A stretch of DNA of 64,000 nt from Semisulcospira habei (taxonomy: Eukaryota > Mollusca > Gastropoda > Semisulcospiridae): positions 159,884,552 to 159,948,551 of the forward strand of contig BTPG01000004.1 of assembly GCA_036245525.1 (NCBI GenBank). The letters run 5' to 3'. Made by a program: the position numbers and the translations under genes. The notes beneath the pieces were generated by a model. It made no database searches, had not been told where the DNA came from, and was given only the letters and a program-made list of their open reading frames with translations. Of the stretch, positions 1-10,900 are shown piece by piece; the stretch's first letter is position 1, and every line of letters starts with the position of its first letter.

Positions 1-915
1 AGGAGTTGAAGCCAAACTCTGGCGGGAGCTGCTTCCTGCTGAGCTAACTGGTTGGCGAAGGAGGACAACTTCCGAATACGGGGATCCGGGAGGCGAACAA
101 CGTTGTGATCGATGGCGAAATCCATACCGAGATGCACGAAGCGACGTGAGGGCGTAAGGTCCGACTTTCCGACGTTGAGGAGGAACCCCAGTCGCGACAA
201 AAGATGCATCAGCGTATCCCTGTCCGCTTCCAAGACGGACTCGATGCGGTTCCTGAGAAAGAGATCGTCGAGATAGTTGGACATCGGGCTGAACGACGAC
301 TGCCGCGCCTTGGCCATCACTGCATCCATGATGCAGGTGAAAACCCAGGGGCTGAGGTTGAGGCCGAAGGGAAGAGCGCGAAACTGGTACACGGTCCCCT
401 CGAAGGCGAAGCGCAGATACCTCTGGGCGGACAGATGTATGGGCACATGGAGGTAGGCGTCGGAGAGATCTAGGCTGACGGCGTAGTCCATCGGCTGCAC
501 GGACGTACGAATGGCCCGGGCCGTCTCCATGTGGAAGGAAGGAGCCAGAATGAAGAGATTCAGGGCTGACAGGTCGATCACTGGGCGCCACTTGCCGCCG
601 GGCTTGGGGACGACGAAAAGGCGACTGTAAAATCCCGGCGAGTCTGTGCGGCGGACTACTTCTGTGGCGTCCTTCCTCAAGAGAGCATCGACTTCTCCAC
701 GCAGGGTGCACTCCTTGAGCGGGTCTGTGGGGATCTCGGTCCACACCGGAGTAGAGCGCAGAGGAGGAGGGGAACGAAAAGAGATCCGTAGGCCGAAGGT
801 AACAGTGTCCAAAATCCAGGGGTCGTCTGGAAACAGCAATCGCCACTCCTTGCTGAATAGGGCGAGCCTGCCGCCGAATGGAGGATCCGGGACGGTCGGC
901 GGAGGCGGAGGAGGG
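1..915 (-). CDS. DIRS reverse transcriptase (partial, no C-terminus)
   Basis: Minus-strand frame open from about 915 to the window edge. It shows the DIRS/Ty3-like RT signature: VVPKPGGKWRPVIDLSALN (about 555-615), an ALPFGLNLSPWVFT stretch (about 320-365) and the catalytic YLDD box near 268-280, followed by a VHLGMDFAIDHNVVRLPDPR segment near 90-150. The protein would copy element RNA in the DIRS cycle, which ends in recombinase-mediated insertion rather than integrase or endonuclease cutting. No in-frame stop is seen within the window, so this copy is less decayed than the one at 8023-10900. The true start is not resolved because the gag frame ends just upstream. Confidence 0.82.
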
Positions 916-921
916 GCGGAG

Positions 922-2968
922 TCACTGAGTCCGCCCCCGCCCAAGGCGACGGGCGGGACGGGGCCAAGCGGGGGTGGGGGCGCTAACCTGGCCAGGGCGT
1001 CCGAAAGCGGGGCGACGGAGGCCCTGCAGCTGGGCGGCCGAAGTCGGGGCGAAGGGTCTGGCAGTCCGCAGGGAGCGACCCATGGCCTTGCGGGCTGACT
1101 GAAAGCGCTGTGGGACAGTCTTGGGCGGCCACCGGTCCGAATTAGAATCCTTCACTGCTTGCCAGGTGTCACCAAAGAGAAGAGGGCCCCCCAAGGGGGC
1201 ACGACACAGCTGAATCTTCAGGTCCGAAGGCATTCCCCGGCAGGCCTGCAAGACGGCATCTCGGCGTAGCAAATCGCAATTGGAGGCCGCAGCCATAGCG
1301 TTGACTGAAGAATGGTAAGCCGCGCGGTTGGACGCTTCCGCCAGGACGAGAAGATCTCCGAGGAGGGGAGTCAGGGAAGGGTGCCACGAATCTTCAACCC
1401 GACGGAGGAAGGCTTGCGTAAGGAGCTCCATGAAGCCGGCGCAGGCCAGAGTGTTCCTGACGAGCGAAGCAGTCTTGTCCAAACCAGACGGGAGCGCGCG
1501 CTTAAGGGCGGAGGCACCCCCCGCCTGCACTACAGCGGCTGGGTCCACAGGCGGGAGAGGGCAGAGGAAGGCCTGGGAATGATCGGCGTACCACTGCTGG
1601 CGAAAGTAAATGTCGAGGTCAGGAGGCCACTTGTGGTCCGTGAAGAAGTTGCTGTCTCGAGTGTCAGTTAACAGATGAGCGGAAAAGGCATCCCGAAGTT
1701 CACAAAAGCCGGGGGGCTGAGGGAGGGTCTTAAACCTCTTCACTTGCTTACCCGCGTCGACAAAGGCGGAAGGTTTCCTCTTCAGAGGGGGAGACGGAGG
1801 GCAGTCCTCTGCCGGAAGCGTGGCGGAGATGTCGTGCGACCTCGTCGAGAGCCAGAAGAGTATCCGTGCGGGAGGAGGACGGTAACCCGTGGGCAGTCGA
1901 CGAATCCGAAGGCGAGAGAGGTGAAGGGGAGCGGCTAAGACCTCCGAGGAGCACCGAGATCGAATCGTCCGGGAGAAGACTCAAAGAGTCGTTGTCCACC
2001 TCGCGGGGAGCAGGCGAAGAGCGACGGCGACCGGGACTCCGAGAGTGAACAACTCGACAAGAACGAGGGGCGACAGGCGCCGCCGACAGACGAGGGGGAG
2101 AACAATGCCCGCGATGGCGAAGCGGCGATCTAGAGGAGCGGGAACGACGGCGATCACAAGAAGAGCGACTGTGGGCTGGAGACGGAGACCTACGGGAACG
2201 AAGAGGAAGGAGAGAGTCTGGGCGAGGGGAAGGGGAGCAGAAGGGACGAGATAGTCGGCGGGGAACGTCGGACGAACGCCGCGAAGCTGAAGAGTGAGGG
2301 GGTCCACGTCCCTTATGACGAGGAGAGGCCCGATCCTTGTAACGCTCTCGCGAAGGAGAGCGAGAGTGGCGGTCCGACTTCGAGTGAAGAGAGGATCCCG
2401 AAGTGAGTCGTGACGTGGTGTGCGTGTGAGATTGTCTCCGCGAGCCGGACTCTGTGGCGAGGCGGGTTCGCAGCGGCCGAGGAGGATCCAAGGCCTTCCT
2501 AGGAGACGAGTGGGGACCGGTTGACCATGGACAGCACGAAGCACGTCTCTCCGAACCGACCTCTGTAGCGAGATGGGTTCTCTGCCTGGCGTAAGGCTTG
2601 GTCCAAGCGCGTTCCCTCCTGGGAACCAGCGCCTCGAACTCCCGACTCCGCACACTACCTTGCTGTGTCCGACGTGGTGATTTCTCCAGGCTAGGGACGT
2701 CGGAGGCATGAGTGGCCGGGGAACTGGAGACAACTGCCGGCATGTCATCAGGTCTTGAAACAGTCTCAGGTGTCGGGCGTTCACGTCGGTAGAAGCTCCA
2801 AAGTTGGGACCAGGGGAGCTCCGGCCAGCCGGCGCAGACGTCACACGAACGCTCAGAGGTACATCCGACACAAGGCAGGCAGACCTGGCGTGAATCCGAG
2901 GGCCACTGGAATCCTCCACACTGTGTGCACGTCATCAAGAGGGCACTGCAACACACAAAACACCTCAT
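922..2968 (-). pseudogene. DIRS gag-like protein (frameshifted)
   Basis: Two minus-strand frames make up this region. The upstream one (2968-1748) is rich in Arg-Ser and Pro and ends with a stop. The downstream one (1743-922, 273 aa) carries the conserved DIRS gag C-terminal portion, including FKTLPQPPGF and LLFGDTWQAVKDSN. The downstream frame can be read upstream past 1748 in a different phase, so a frameshift rather than a natural gene end separates them. In DIRS elements this protein is the nucleocapsid-like component. The identification rests on position before the RT and on resemblance to DIRS gag, not on a sharp catalytic motif. Confidence 0.6.
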
Positions 2969-3870
2969 GGCACGTGGTCGAGACCAAGGGGGCCCGTCCT
3001 ATTCAGGGGGGGGCGTACCGTAACAACAAACAGAATCACAGGGCGCACCCCAAGGCCATAGTCTTGCGCCGCTCTAAGGCTAAAAGGGAACCCCACGTAA
3101 CAACACACGAGCGAAGCTGGGGATTGAACGTGAGCCAAGCGCCGAAGCCGCTAACTCGCGGGGGCGACAAAGCGCGAACCCTAGGGCCCGCGCTAAGCCA
3201 AGAGCGCAAAGCCCCCAGCAGACAAGCTCCACGTAAGCTACCTGGGGGAGCAAACCAATTCCCACCCAAGGAATCAGGGTAAGGACGAGGGCGCCAGGGC
3301 CCCGCCAAGCTAAGAGTCCCAGCTCAACAAGTCCCCCAACCGTTCAACATACGAAGTAGCATAACGCAGAAAGCCAAAGGCTCAGGCCGGTACCCCGCCC
3401 GGGAACCGGCCGAGTGCGCAACTAACTACCATACCTCTCTGCCGGAGCGGCAACGGGGGAAGAGACATCCATGCCGCCACAAGCGAACCGGCGGGAACGA
3501 GCAGGCCCGCCAAGGGGAGAGCCAACCCCAGTAGAAGAGGACGCCAAGCAAACGAAGAAGGCGCAAGCGAAGCCGAAGCGAAGCGAAGTAAGAAGTCACA
3601 GCGAGCCGCGAGCACCGAAGACCGGCCGGTCGAAAAGCGAGTGCGAGAGGCTAGAAAACACGTCCGAAGGTCGTGAACCTACGTAGCTGACTGGCGAGTC
3701 AGGTGACTCGGAACCGGATAGGCAGGTTCGGGAGACAACTCTCGGCCCCTCTGGGGGTTCCCCAAGTGCCTCCCGGGTTGTGTGTTAACACAACGGGTGC
3801 GTAGGCTAGAATTTGAGCAAGTAGTAGACACTCCCATTTGTCATGTCATCGGTAATGTTTTTGATGAAAT
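2969..3870 (-). repeat. DIRS leader and 5' terminal repeat
   Basis: A non-coding GC-rich leader about 900 bp long. The last 100-200 bp before 3870 correspond to the inverted terminal repeat, sharing CCGATGACATGAC with the other DIRS ends at 7618, 13600 and 63230. Open frames in this stretch are low-complexity and have no recognisable product. Confidence 0.55.
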
Positions 3871-4135
3871 AAATAAGTTATATCAAAATATAGCTATTTT
3901 TGAACTATTTCCTTATCCCATGACCTTGACCTTTGTGAGAGGTCACTGAAATTGGTATGTTTAGAAAGGTCTTGCCACAAAGTATCCTTGGGCCAAGTTT
4001 GAAGACCGTGGCTTGAATTGTCTCTGAGAAAATGCCAATGTTAAAGTTTACGACGGATGACAGCCGACGGGCAGACGACCACTGGCCCAAATCATACTCA
4101 CTTTTGCTTCGCACGTGAGCCAAAAACTGTCTGGT
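3871..4135. repeat. Dispersed repeat, family A (copy 1)
   Basis: Contains the recurring modules CCTTGACCTTTGTGAGAGGT, TTTAGAAAGGTCTTGCCACA and GGGCCAAGTTTGAAGAC, and ends in ATACTCACTTTTGCTTCGCA CGTGAGCC. The same modules in the same order occur at 14693-15488 and 56850-58022. No coding potential is seen. The class is unknown. Confidence 0.7.
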
Positions 4136-4421
4136 CCGATAGATTATGGAAGCTCAAGAAACTGTGACAATCCCCTCCCCTACCCCACCCTCCCCATGTT
4201 TGTTTTTCATGATAGATGAGAGTTGAGACAAGATGATCAAAACAATATTCCGTTTACTCCCTCCCTCCCATGTAAATGTAAATAATAGTAGCTGAAAAGA
4301 ATTATTCCTTTAGGACCAGATGTACTGTTGCTGGATCACCACGATCAGTGCCATGTGTCCTCCACATATTGTTAATAGTGGATAAGTATGTCAAACTGTG
4401 GGTATCAATGAGGCAACACCT

Positions 4422-4560
4422 GTGGATTCACCCAGCACACTCCATCTGCAAGAGACAATATTCTCAAGAGCTCCTGCAACTGCACCTGTACAGTATTGCA
4501 GCTGTTCGTGAGAATACACACCTCTTGCAGATGGGGGTGTGCTGGATGAATCCACAGAAT
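4422..4560. repeat. Imperfect 138-bp palindrome
   Basis: The left arm starts TGTGGATTCACCCAGCACAC and the right arm ends GTGTGCTGGATGAATCCACA. The arms continue inward through GCAAGAG/CTCTTGC and ATATTCTC/GAGAATAC to a short loop. The transcript would fold as a long hairpin. It is probably a decayed small DNA transposon. Confidence 0.65.
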
Positions 4561-5070
4561 GTTGGAAGTCTGAACAATTTTTCACCTCCTGATTCAGGAA
4601 TAACCGCTATTGAGTGAGAGACTGTAAATGGAATACTGTAAATGTGTAAGCATGCTTAGCTATCAAACAGCGTAGCAAGAATGTTCGAGGCATGCAAAAT
4701 ACATACAAGGCAATGTAACAATGGTCAACACATAGCAAGCTTTTTCATGGAAATTATGACAAAACTCATAATACCAGCACTGCTCTAGGCAGGCAAAAGA
4801 CCAAGTCAATTTTCATGAAAAGTGAGATTTTCATTGTAATACAATGTAAATCTTGCTTTTTCACCCACATACTGTCTTTTGCCCTCCTTGGGCAGAGTAA
4901 TACTCTTCAGTTGATTGGAGATTGTACAACTGCGTTTGGAAAAGGCCCTATGTGCTCTGCCCTGTCCTGTTGGAGATTGTATCACTGCATTTGGAAAGGA
5001 CCCTACGTGCTTTGCCCTGTCCCTCGCAAGTCTTCCCAGAGTACCTTTGATTTCAGGTGCAGAGCCAGCT

Positions 5071-5266
5071 ACCCATTAAGCCCCAGTGATGAAGCTACCA
5101 AATTTCCTCCGAAGTCTACCTCAATGTCTTGGAGACAGATCAACCATGACAATTCAAGGTGGTGTCAGATTTGCTTGGTGCCTGAAGGTGCCAAGCTATT
5201 CTGACATCACCCTTGAACTACCATGGTCGATACACATCCTGTCATATCGTGTCGGGGCTTCATGGG
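5071..5266. mobile_element. Palindromic mini-element M1 (piggyBac-like MITE)
   Basis: Ends are CCCATTAAGCCCC and, on the other strand, CCCATGAAGCCCC. TTAA follows on the right, while the left TTAA has decayed. The core is a hairpin around GCTTGGTGCCTGAAGGTGCCAAGC. It is the same family as M2-M6. Confidence 0.6.
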
Positions 5267-5298
5267 TTAAAAAAACATCAGTTGAAACCCTTCCTTAA

Positions 5299-5514
5299 CC
5301 CATATCATACCGAGGCTAAAAGCTTAAAATGTGTACACTGCCATATGCAAGCTACATTAAAGTACTTATAGATAAGGATATAGACCAATGGCTTTAGTTC
5401 AAGGGTGGTGCCAGAATAGCTTGGCGCCTAGAGGCGCCAAGCTATTCTGGCACCACCCTTGAACTATTTTAGTCAAACTCATTTCACACACTGGTGTATT
5501 CCGAATGATAAGGG
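5299..5514. mobile_element. Palindromic mini-element M2, TTAA flanked
   Basis: TTAA lies on both sides (5295-5298 and 5515-5518). Terminal inverted repeats are of the form CCCATATCAT / CCCTTATCAT. The core at about 5400-5470 is an almost perfect palindrome centred on GGCGCCTAGAGGCGCC with about 30-bp arms. TTAA target duplications are diagnostic of piggyBac-type transposition. No ORF is present. Confidence 0.75.
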
Positions 5515-5591
5515 TTAATACCGGACACAGTTTGTCTTTCTGAAATTATTGTTATTTTAATGCCAGAGAGTCCCAAACAAGTGTCAGCAAC

Positions 5592-5660
5592 ATAGATCCT
5601 CATGAGTCCCCACATTTGCAGGGACTCATAAGGATGTATACCTCTAGCAGTTGAGCGGTG
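5592..5660. repeat. Short hairpin repeat, family H (copy 1)
   Basis: Arms ATAGATCCTCATGAGTCCC and GGGACTCATAAGGATGTATA around a short loop, followed by CCTCTAGCAG. Related hairpins lie at 13652-13720, 21279-21336, 56349-56408 and 58360-58400. Confidence 0.6.
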
Positions 5661-6050
5661 TTCAACTTAAATCAGCAGGGAAGGTGCTAAGACAGCTGTT
5701 GCCCATGATGCACCAGGATTCCTTCGTTTTCTTCTTCTTCAGCGTTCACTCGGTCACGTTAAATTCTCGGGTGTGTAGCTTCGGTGAATGCAACTGTTTG
5801 CTGGAGCTGGGCCACACAGCTTTAGGATTGCTATACTGGTGCATACAGGCATGAGTAAAGGCAGACTACATACAGTACCGGGGTCTGCAGGCTCAAGAGG
5901 GTGAGACAAGGTGCTGACTGAAGGACTGCAAATCATTCGTCCAGCAACTCATTCCACGGTCCTCATCACAGTTCAACCTTTTATGAGCAACACACCTTAT
6001 CTGCCAGAAACAAAGTGATGAGACAGATGCTCTGTCAAGAGAAGTTTTAA

Positions 6051-6233
6051 CCCATAAAGCCCTGAAAGACTATGGCAGGATGTCGATCGACCCTGATATT
6101 TCAAGGTTGGGGTCAGAATAGCTTGGCGCTAAGCTATTTTAACACCAACCTTGAAATATGGTCTCCAGAACTGTGATACAGACCTCGGAGGATATCTAGA
6201 AAAATTGGACAATTTCGTCGTCAGGGCGTAAAG
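6051..6233. mobile_element. Palindromic mini-element M3 (decayed)
   Basis: TTAA at 6047-6050 precedes CCCATAAAGCCCTGA, and the right end on the other strand reads CCTTTACGCCCTGA. The core hairpin TTCAAGGTTGGGGTCAGAAT is shortened compared with M2. It lies just downstream of the TSC1 stop codon. Confidence 0.55.
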
Positions 6234-6352
6234 GACGAAACTGTGTCCCCTGTCATCAAGGACCATCATTTAGGTGGCTACATGATCTTCAATGATGGTG
6301 ATCTCTCATAATGGTGTTTACTAAAACATGTTCTGCTGTAGTAAAAGACCGT

Positions 6353-7135
6353 TCATCCCTGCACCCCACTATCGGTAGTGAAATTACTGTGCGAAGACTG
6401 TGACTGACTATCTTCGCTGTCTGTGTACAGCATGGCTCGTGTGGATGCCACCATCCCTCCCTCCGATAACACTGAAACGGAGTCAGGCTGCAAATCAGAT
6501 GCCTTGGGAAAGTCCAAATTTTCTGTCACATCCGCATTGTGTTTGGTATCAACATTCATTGATGAATCCTTGTGCTGTTTCAAATCCGCATTTGCTTTCA
6601 AGTCAGCACTTTGTAACATGTAAGCATTTTGTAGCATGTTTGCATTTCGTTCACTGACTGCATTTTGTTCCATGTCTGCATTTCGTGCAACGTCTGTACT
6701 TTGTTTCAAGTCCACATTCTGTTTCAATGATTTGCAAGTAGTAGCATCTTTCAAAGATTTGTCATCCATTGACTTGCCTTCATTTCGTACATTTGTGGAC
6801 TGTGTTAACATGGATGAATGATGTGACATGCTGCCACGTCCGCTATCTCGACGTTCCTCTGAAACAATTGACCCACGCCTGTTTGTGGATTCCAGTGTCG
6901 CGGTTCCCTCTACCACTGTGTCACTACCATATGACTGCGGACCACTGCCTGATGCTGCTGGAGTTTTCCCCCCTGGTCGGACAGAATCTCCCCGGTTGCT
7001 TCCCCTGCACGAGAGCTGGGACTGGAGGATTTTCAGCTTCTGGTGGAAAGAGTCATTTTCAGCGGCAAGCTTCAGGATCTGGGTCTCCAGCTGCTGGCTG
7101 ATGCTCAGTTTGCTCCGGTACTTATCCTCCACCGC
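6353..7135 (-). CDS. TSC1: TSC1 (hamartin), terminal exon with stop
   Basis: Last exon of the host hamartin gene, which with tuberin forms the GAP complex that restrains Rheb and mTORC1. It opens in phase 0 after an intron ending TTTTTGCAG and codes about 260 residues. The first ~40 residues (AVEDKYRSKLSISQQLETQI) continue the coiled coil and match the end of the hamartin coiled-coil region. The rest is low-complexity and Ser-rich. It includes a run of degenerate Asn-Ala-Asp repeats (about 6530-6720) and a C-terminal acidic/Ser stretch ending FTTDSGVQG. The tail resembles hamartins in composition only. The exon call is firm because phase and splice site agree with the exon at 7483-7551. Confidence 0.82.
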   Translation of the reverse strand, partial: AVEDKYRSKLSISQQLETQILKLAAENDSFHQKLKILQSQLSCRGSNRGDSVRPGGKTPAASGSGPQSYGSDTVVEGTATLESTNRRGSIVSEERRDSGRGSMSHHSSMLTQSTNVRNEGKSMDDKSLKDATTCKSLKQNVDLKQSTDVARNADMEQNAVSERNANMLQNAYMLQSADLKANADLKQHKDSSMNVDTKHNADVTENLDFPKASDLQPDSVSVLSEGGMVASTRAMLYTDSEDSQSQSSHSNFTTDSGVQG

Positions 7136-7482
7136 CTGCAAAAACGATCGACACACTGATCACAACAGCTCATGGGGAGTGCTGAATTACAACAGAACCT
7201 TTTTTGTGCAACCACCCTACGTGTCTTTAATGACAGACGACACTGTTTGCCCTGCAAGACTTCACTTTTAACACCACTATTTTCTTGAAAACAGGTGGTT
7301 GTTCAAAACAGGTTCTACTGTGCAGCAACCGTAAGAAAGCTCAAAGACAGTACTTGATAAGCTTGTCACCTGGAAAAAGTATGACAGAGTGATACAAGCC
7401 TCTATGCTTTCTCACCTGTTCAGGAGTAAGACACTAATCTTGCTGCTTATTGTTACTAGCGGAGCGCAATACAATGCTATAC

Positions 7483-7551
7483 CTGCATTTCGTTGCCGTG
7501 AGTTGACTTGGCATTCTCAACGCTGTTTTTCAGCTGGTTGATGGCTACATC
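7483..7551 (-). CDS. TSC1: TSC1 exon (coiled coil)
   Basis: A 69-bp exon of exactly 23 codons (DVAINQLKNSVENAKSTHGN...), phase 0 to 0. On the minus strand it is preceded by TTCTCTTCAG and followed by GTATAG. It is helical with heptad-like leucine and valine spacing, consistent with the hamartin C-terminal coiled coil. The intron upstream of it in transcription contains the whole second DIRS element (7574-13632), whose 3' end stops only about 20 bp from this exon's acceptor. Confidence 0.75.
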
Positions 7552-7573
7552 CTGAAGAGAAAAAAGGCGAAGG

Positions 7574-7814
7574 AAAATTAATTTTTCTCTAAAATGTATT
7601 TTTTCGAAAAATACTTACCGATGACATGACTAACTGGAAATAGTCTACTTGCTTACCAATTTTAGCCTAAGACCCAAAGGGTCCCCCCAGGAGGCTCTCG
7701 GGGATCCCTGATAGGGACGAGAGAGCTTTCGGGGATCCCTAACAGGGACGAGAGTAGCCTCCCCTGCCCATCCGGTCAGGCGCCCGGTGGTGTCTCCTTT
7801 AGCCAGTTGTCTAC
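7574..7814. repeat. DIRS inverted terminal repeat, 3' side
   Basis: Inverted match to 13410-13632 through landmarks such as AGGCTCTCGGGGATCCCTGA and GGTGTCTCCTTTAGCCAG. The outer ~40 bp differ between the two ends (TTTTTTCGAAAAATACTTACC here, GTTTCCTCAAAACACATTACC on the other side), as expected for DIRS termini. Confidence 0.88.
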
Positions 7815-7855
7815 GGAGTTACCAGCGGCAAGCGGGGAGGAGGGAGGGACCTCCG

Positions 7856-7953
7856 AGTCATGTCATCGGTAAGTATTTTTCGAAAAAATACATTTTAGAG
7901 AAAAATTAATTTGTTTCCTCAAAACACATTACCGATGACATGACTAACTGGAA
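7856..7953. repeat. DIRS internal complementary region
   Basis: A fusion of the complements of the two element ends. 7856-7911 is the reverse complement of the left terminus, and 7905-7953 is the reverse complement of the right terminus. They meet at ATTAATTTGTTTCC. In DIRS replication this region serves as the template that bridges the ends into a circle. Confidence 0.87.
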
Positions 7954-8022
7954 GAATGGCAAAGAGGAGGAGGGTGCCGCACAATCCCTTTTAGAAACCT
8001 CTTCAGGGACGAAGACGGCCCG

Positions 8023-8957
8023 TCACTCCTGATCACCCACTCCCGACAATTTTAGCGAAGTGCCGCCTAAGCGCCGAGGGCGCCTGGAGGGAGTGGTGCG
8101 CCGCAGAAGTTGCCCACCAGCGTAAGGTTGTCGCGCTGGACTGTCAGGGCGCGGGAGTAGAAGCGGCAATGGTAGATCCGTCCCGCCACCCCACCGCCGC
8201 CACAGTGTCCTTAACCACACCGGCGCGGCGAAGGCGAGACCTGCGGCCCTAGCGCGCGTTCCATGGGCGCGGATCTTCAGTGCCCCGGCTCCCTGTGGGG
8301 AGAGGTCGCGATAGGCGGACCGGAATACCCAGCGGAGCGAGGAGGAGAACGTTTGGGCTGAGAAGCCGGTTCTGCCAGCGGTCGGCGGCAAGGGACGAGA
8401 CCGTCCCCTCCGCACGGACTTGGAGCAGGTAGATACGAAGTGCCTGTCCCGGATCTTGCTGCGGAGTGCCCCGAGGAACCGGGTCGTGTAAGCGGCCGAG
8501 CGGCGAGGACCGGAGGCGCTGTCAAGGGAGACCTAGGCTGAGCGAGAAGGAAGGATCCGGGAGTAGCTGAACGGAGCCATCCACTCGGAACTGCAGGCCG
8601 GCGGGGCGAGACGAGAGCGTGGAGCTCGGTGACGCGGGGCGCCGTGGCGAGGGTCATCAGGAAGCAGGCCTCCGAGTCACGTCAGCAAAGCGGGCCAGAA
8701 GGAGCGGCTCAACGGTCCGAAGTCAGTCAGGGGAGGACCAGGGAGGTCCCAGCGCGGGCCAAGTGGGCGGGAGACCGGACGCTGCACGCCGAAACGCGCC
8801 ATAAGGTCGGGCAGGTCCTTGCAGGCGCTGGGTCAGGACGGCCGAGGTGACGGTAGGCGTCGGCGATCAAGAGACCCCTCAAGAGCTGCTGCACCAGAGG
8901 GGAGCCAACCTAGGTCTTGGACGAGCCAGAGAAGAAGTCCGTGAGCTGAGGAGTCGT
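8023..8957 (-). pseudogene. DIRS tyrosine recombinase (decayed)
   Basis: Fragments of a DIRS tyrosine recombinase in shifting minus-strand frames. MTLATAPRVTELHAL (near 8610-8657) is the region of the first catalytic Arg. KIRAHGTRARAAGLAF (near 8225-8275) corresponds to the His-x-x-Arg box of the C-terminal domain. In an active element this enzyme inserts the circular DNA without target duplication. Several frame changes and missing stretches make it non-functional. Order and strand after the RT region support the call. Confidence 0.7.
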
Positions 8958-10900
8958 CAGGCCGACAGTGGAGAGGCGGCGGTCAGAGCACCAGGCACGA
9001 AGCACGCCACTTTCCCTCGTAGACACGTCTGGTAGGTCTGCGGGCAGAAGCGAAAGCATCCGCTGTTGCACTCGAGAAGCCTCCAGCAGAGAGAGCTTGC
9101 CACACAATCGCCAGGCGTGCAGGAGAAGTCGCTCGGGGCAGGGGTGGAAGAGCGGCTATCGGCGCTGTAAGAGCATCGGCGGGAGGTGGGAAAGGGAGGG
9201 TGAACCTGTGGCGAGACTGAGAAGGTCGGAAGTCCGCGAACCGGTCCGGGCGACCGGCCACCAGGAGAAGGACTGCGTTGCATCCCCGGAGGCTGAGCAG
9301 GACTTGAGGACGAGGACCGCCGGAGGGTAGGTGTAAACGACCAGTCCGCCCCAAGGGATCGAAGGGCATCGACTGACCAGGCCAGAGGTCGGGAACAGGG
9401 AGATGAAGCGGGGAAGCCGGAGGCTCCACTTCGTGGCGAAGAGAACAAGGGGGGAGTCTCCCGACGGGCGCAGAACCAGCGAAGGATGTCCCAGCGAAGG
9501 GCGCAATCCGTGTGAAGAAGCTGCCACCGTCACAAGAGGTAGACTGTCAGGACGAACAGGCGACGTGGACTGTGGCGGGCTGGGAGGGAGAAGACGCTGT
9601 CCTCGCACCAGCGAAGGGGCGATAGAGGAGGAAGCAGAGGTCGGGAGAGCGGGGTCCTCCTGCGTCTGAAGGCAAGCCACGAAGAGGGGTTGTCGGAAGG
9701 ACGAGGAGGTCCTGTGTCCGAAGATCGTATCGCCAAGCGCAGAGGGCCTGCCAACTGCAACCAGTCCCAGCGGGATGACGTGCCGCGAAGTCCGGTTCGC
9801 GGGCCAGCGGCCGGCGGACGAGCGGAATTCGGGAGAAGGAGAGCGCCCCAACGGTCGAGACCGGCAACGACGCAGAGAGAGAGACGGGCAGCGGCGAGGT
9901 CAGGGGGAATCCGGGAGCCGAGCCAAGAATGTCCGTCCAGCGAAGCCGACGTGGCGCAGCACAGGAGAGATCGGCACCAGGGTAGAGAGATCGCCGGAGG
10001 ACGGCCTCCAGAGGCGGAGTACAGAAGACCGAGGGAAGGAGATCAGCCGCCGCACTCACCAGGAGGAGGAGCTGGAGCCGCAGTTAGGTGGGGAGCGCCG
10101 CGTCCGCAGCTACCCTCGGGCTAGAACGGCAAGGACTGGATCCGAGGCTCGTGAAGACGCACCAAGTCGCGGTCGGTCACCGAATCCACACCCAGGTGAA
10201 CGAGTGGCGAGAGGTCGGACTGTAGTCGCTGACCAGGGCGCCCAGGCGAGCAACCGGAGGAGGAGAACATCGCTGCCCTACGAAGTGGGACCGCTGACTG
10301 ATACCGCAGACGCAGGTCGACCCAGGAGGAGAACGGCTGACAGAAGAACAAGGTCTCGGGCAACCAAGGCATCCACGATCCACGCAAGGACCCAGGGCTG
10401 AGGGAGAGACCACACCGGAGGCCGGGCTGGAAACGGACCCGTCGACGGCAAGCGAAGACAACAGCGGGGGCGGGAGGCATGGGGACGCGTGGAAGCGAGG
10501 GGCAGATCCCGGCTGGCGGCGACGACCAAGGGCCGAAGGCGAAGCGAAGGGTCCGAGGCGGGGGGAGCCGCGCCGAGCGACGAGCACCAACGCAACATCT
10601 CAAGGCAGAGCGGAGACCTGCGCGCGAAGGGCGAGGGCCTTGGTCGGAGCGGGCGGGAACTCAACCACACGGGTGTCGCTGGGCCCACAGGCCTAGAAGG
10701 GGTCCTAAGGAGACTACCAGGCAGGGCCGAAGAGCGTGGGAAGCCACAGGAGCACGGCACAGCTGCGACGTCGCATCAGGGGAGAAGGCCAGGGAAGGAG
10801 CCATCCACTAGGGCTGGGAGGTGTAACCGCAAGGACGGGCGCCGGCAGAACCACCCGAGGCAGCGCGCACGAAGAGGAGCAAGTGGCCAGTGAACCGGGG
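8957..10900 (-). pseudogene. DIRS reverse transcriptase / RNase H region (decayed)
   Basis: Minus-strand remnants in several frames. LVHLGVDSVTDRDLVRLHEP at about 10130-10190 aligns with VHLGMDFAIDHNVVRLPDPR of the intact RT at 1-915. LFATKWSLRLPRFISLFP and WGGLVVYTYPPAVLVLKS at about 9300-9430 are typical of the C-terminal RNase H-associated region of DIRS polyproteins. The YLDD box is not recoverable in one frame. The long open frames on both strands here reflect high GC content rather than coding. Confidence 0.68.

Larger units (their letters stand above)
1..3870 (-). mobile_element. DIRS-type retrotransposon, 5' part (runs off left edge)
   Basis: A GC-rich element read on the minus strand. 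Its 5' end is near 3870, where the inward sequence CATTACCGATGACATGAC matches the terminus of the second DIRS element at 13632 and the one at 63184. The order from the 5' end is a non-coding leader, a gag-like region, then a DIRS-class reverse transcriptase that continues past base 1. The RNase H, tyrosine recombinase and 3' terminal repeat expected of DIRS elements would lie outside the window. The element sits inside a copy of the dispersed repeat that resumes at 3871. Confidence 0.8.

Noticed and set aside
1748..2968. Host SR-rich splicing factor gene
   Set aside because: Arg-Ser richness looks like an SR protein, but there is no RNA-recognition domain and it lies between a DIRS terminus and DIRS RT on the same strand.
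6353..7156. A single-exon gene starting with MCRSFLQ
   Set aside because: The first seven codons are intronic; a splice acceptor sits exactly where the coiled coil begins and phase agrees with the exon at 7483.
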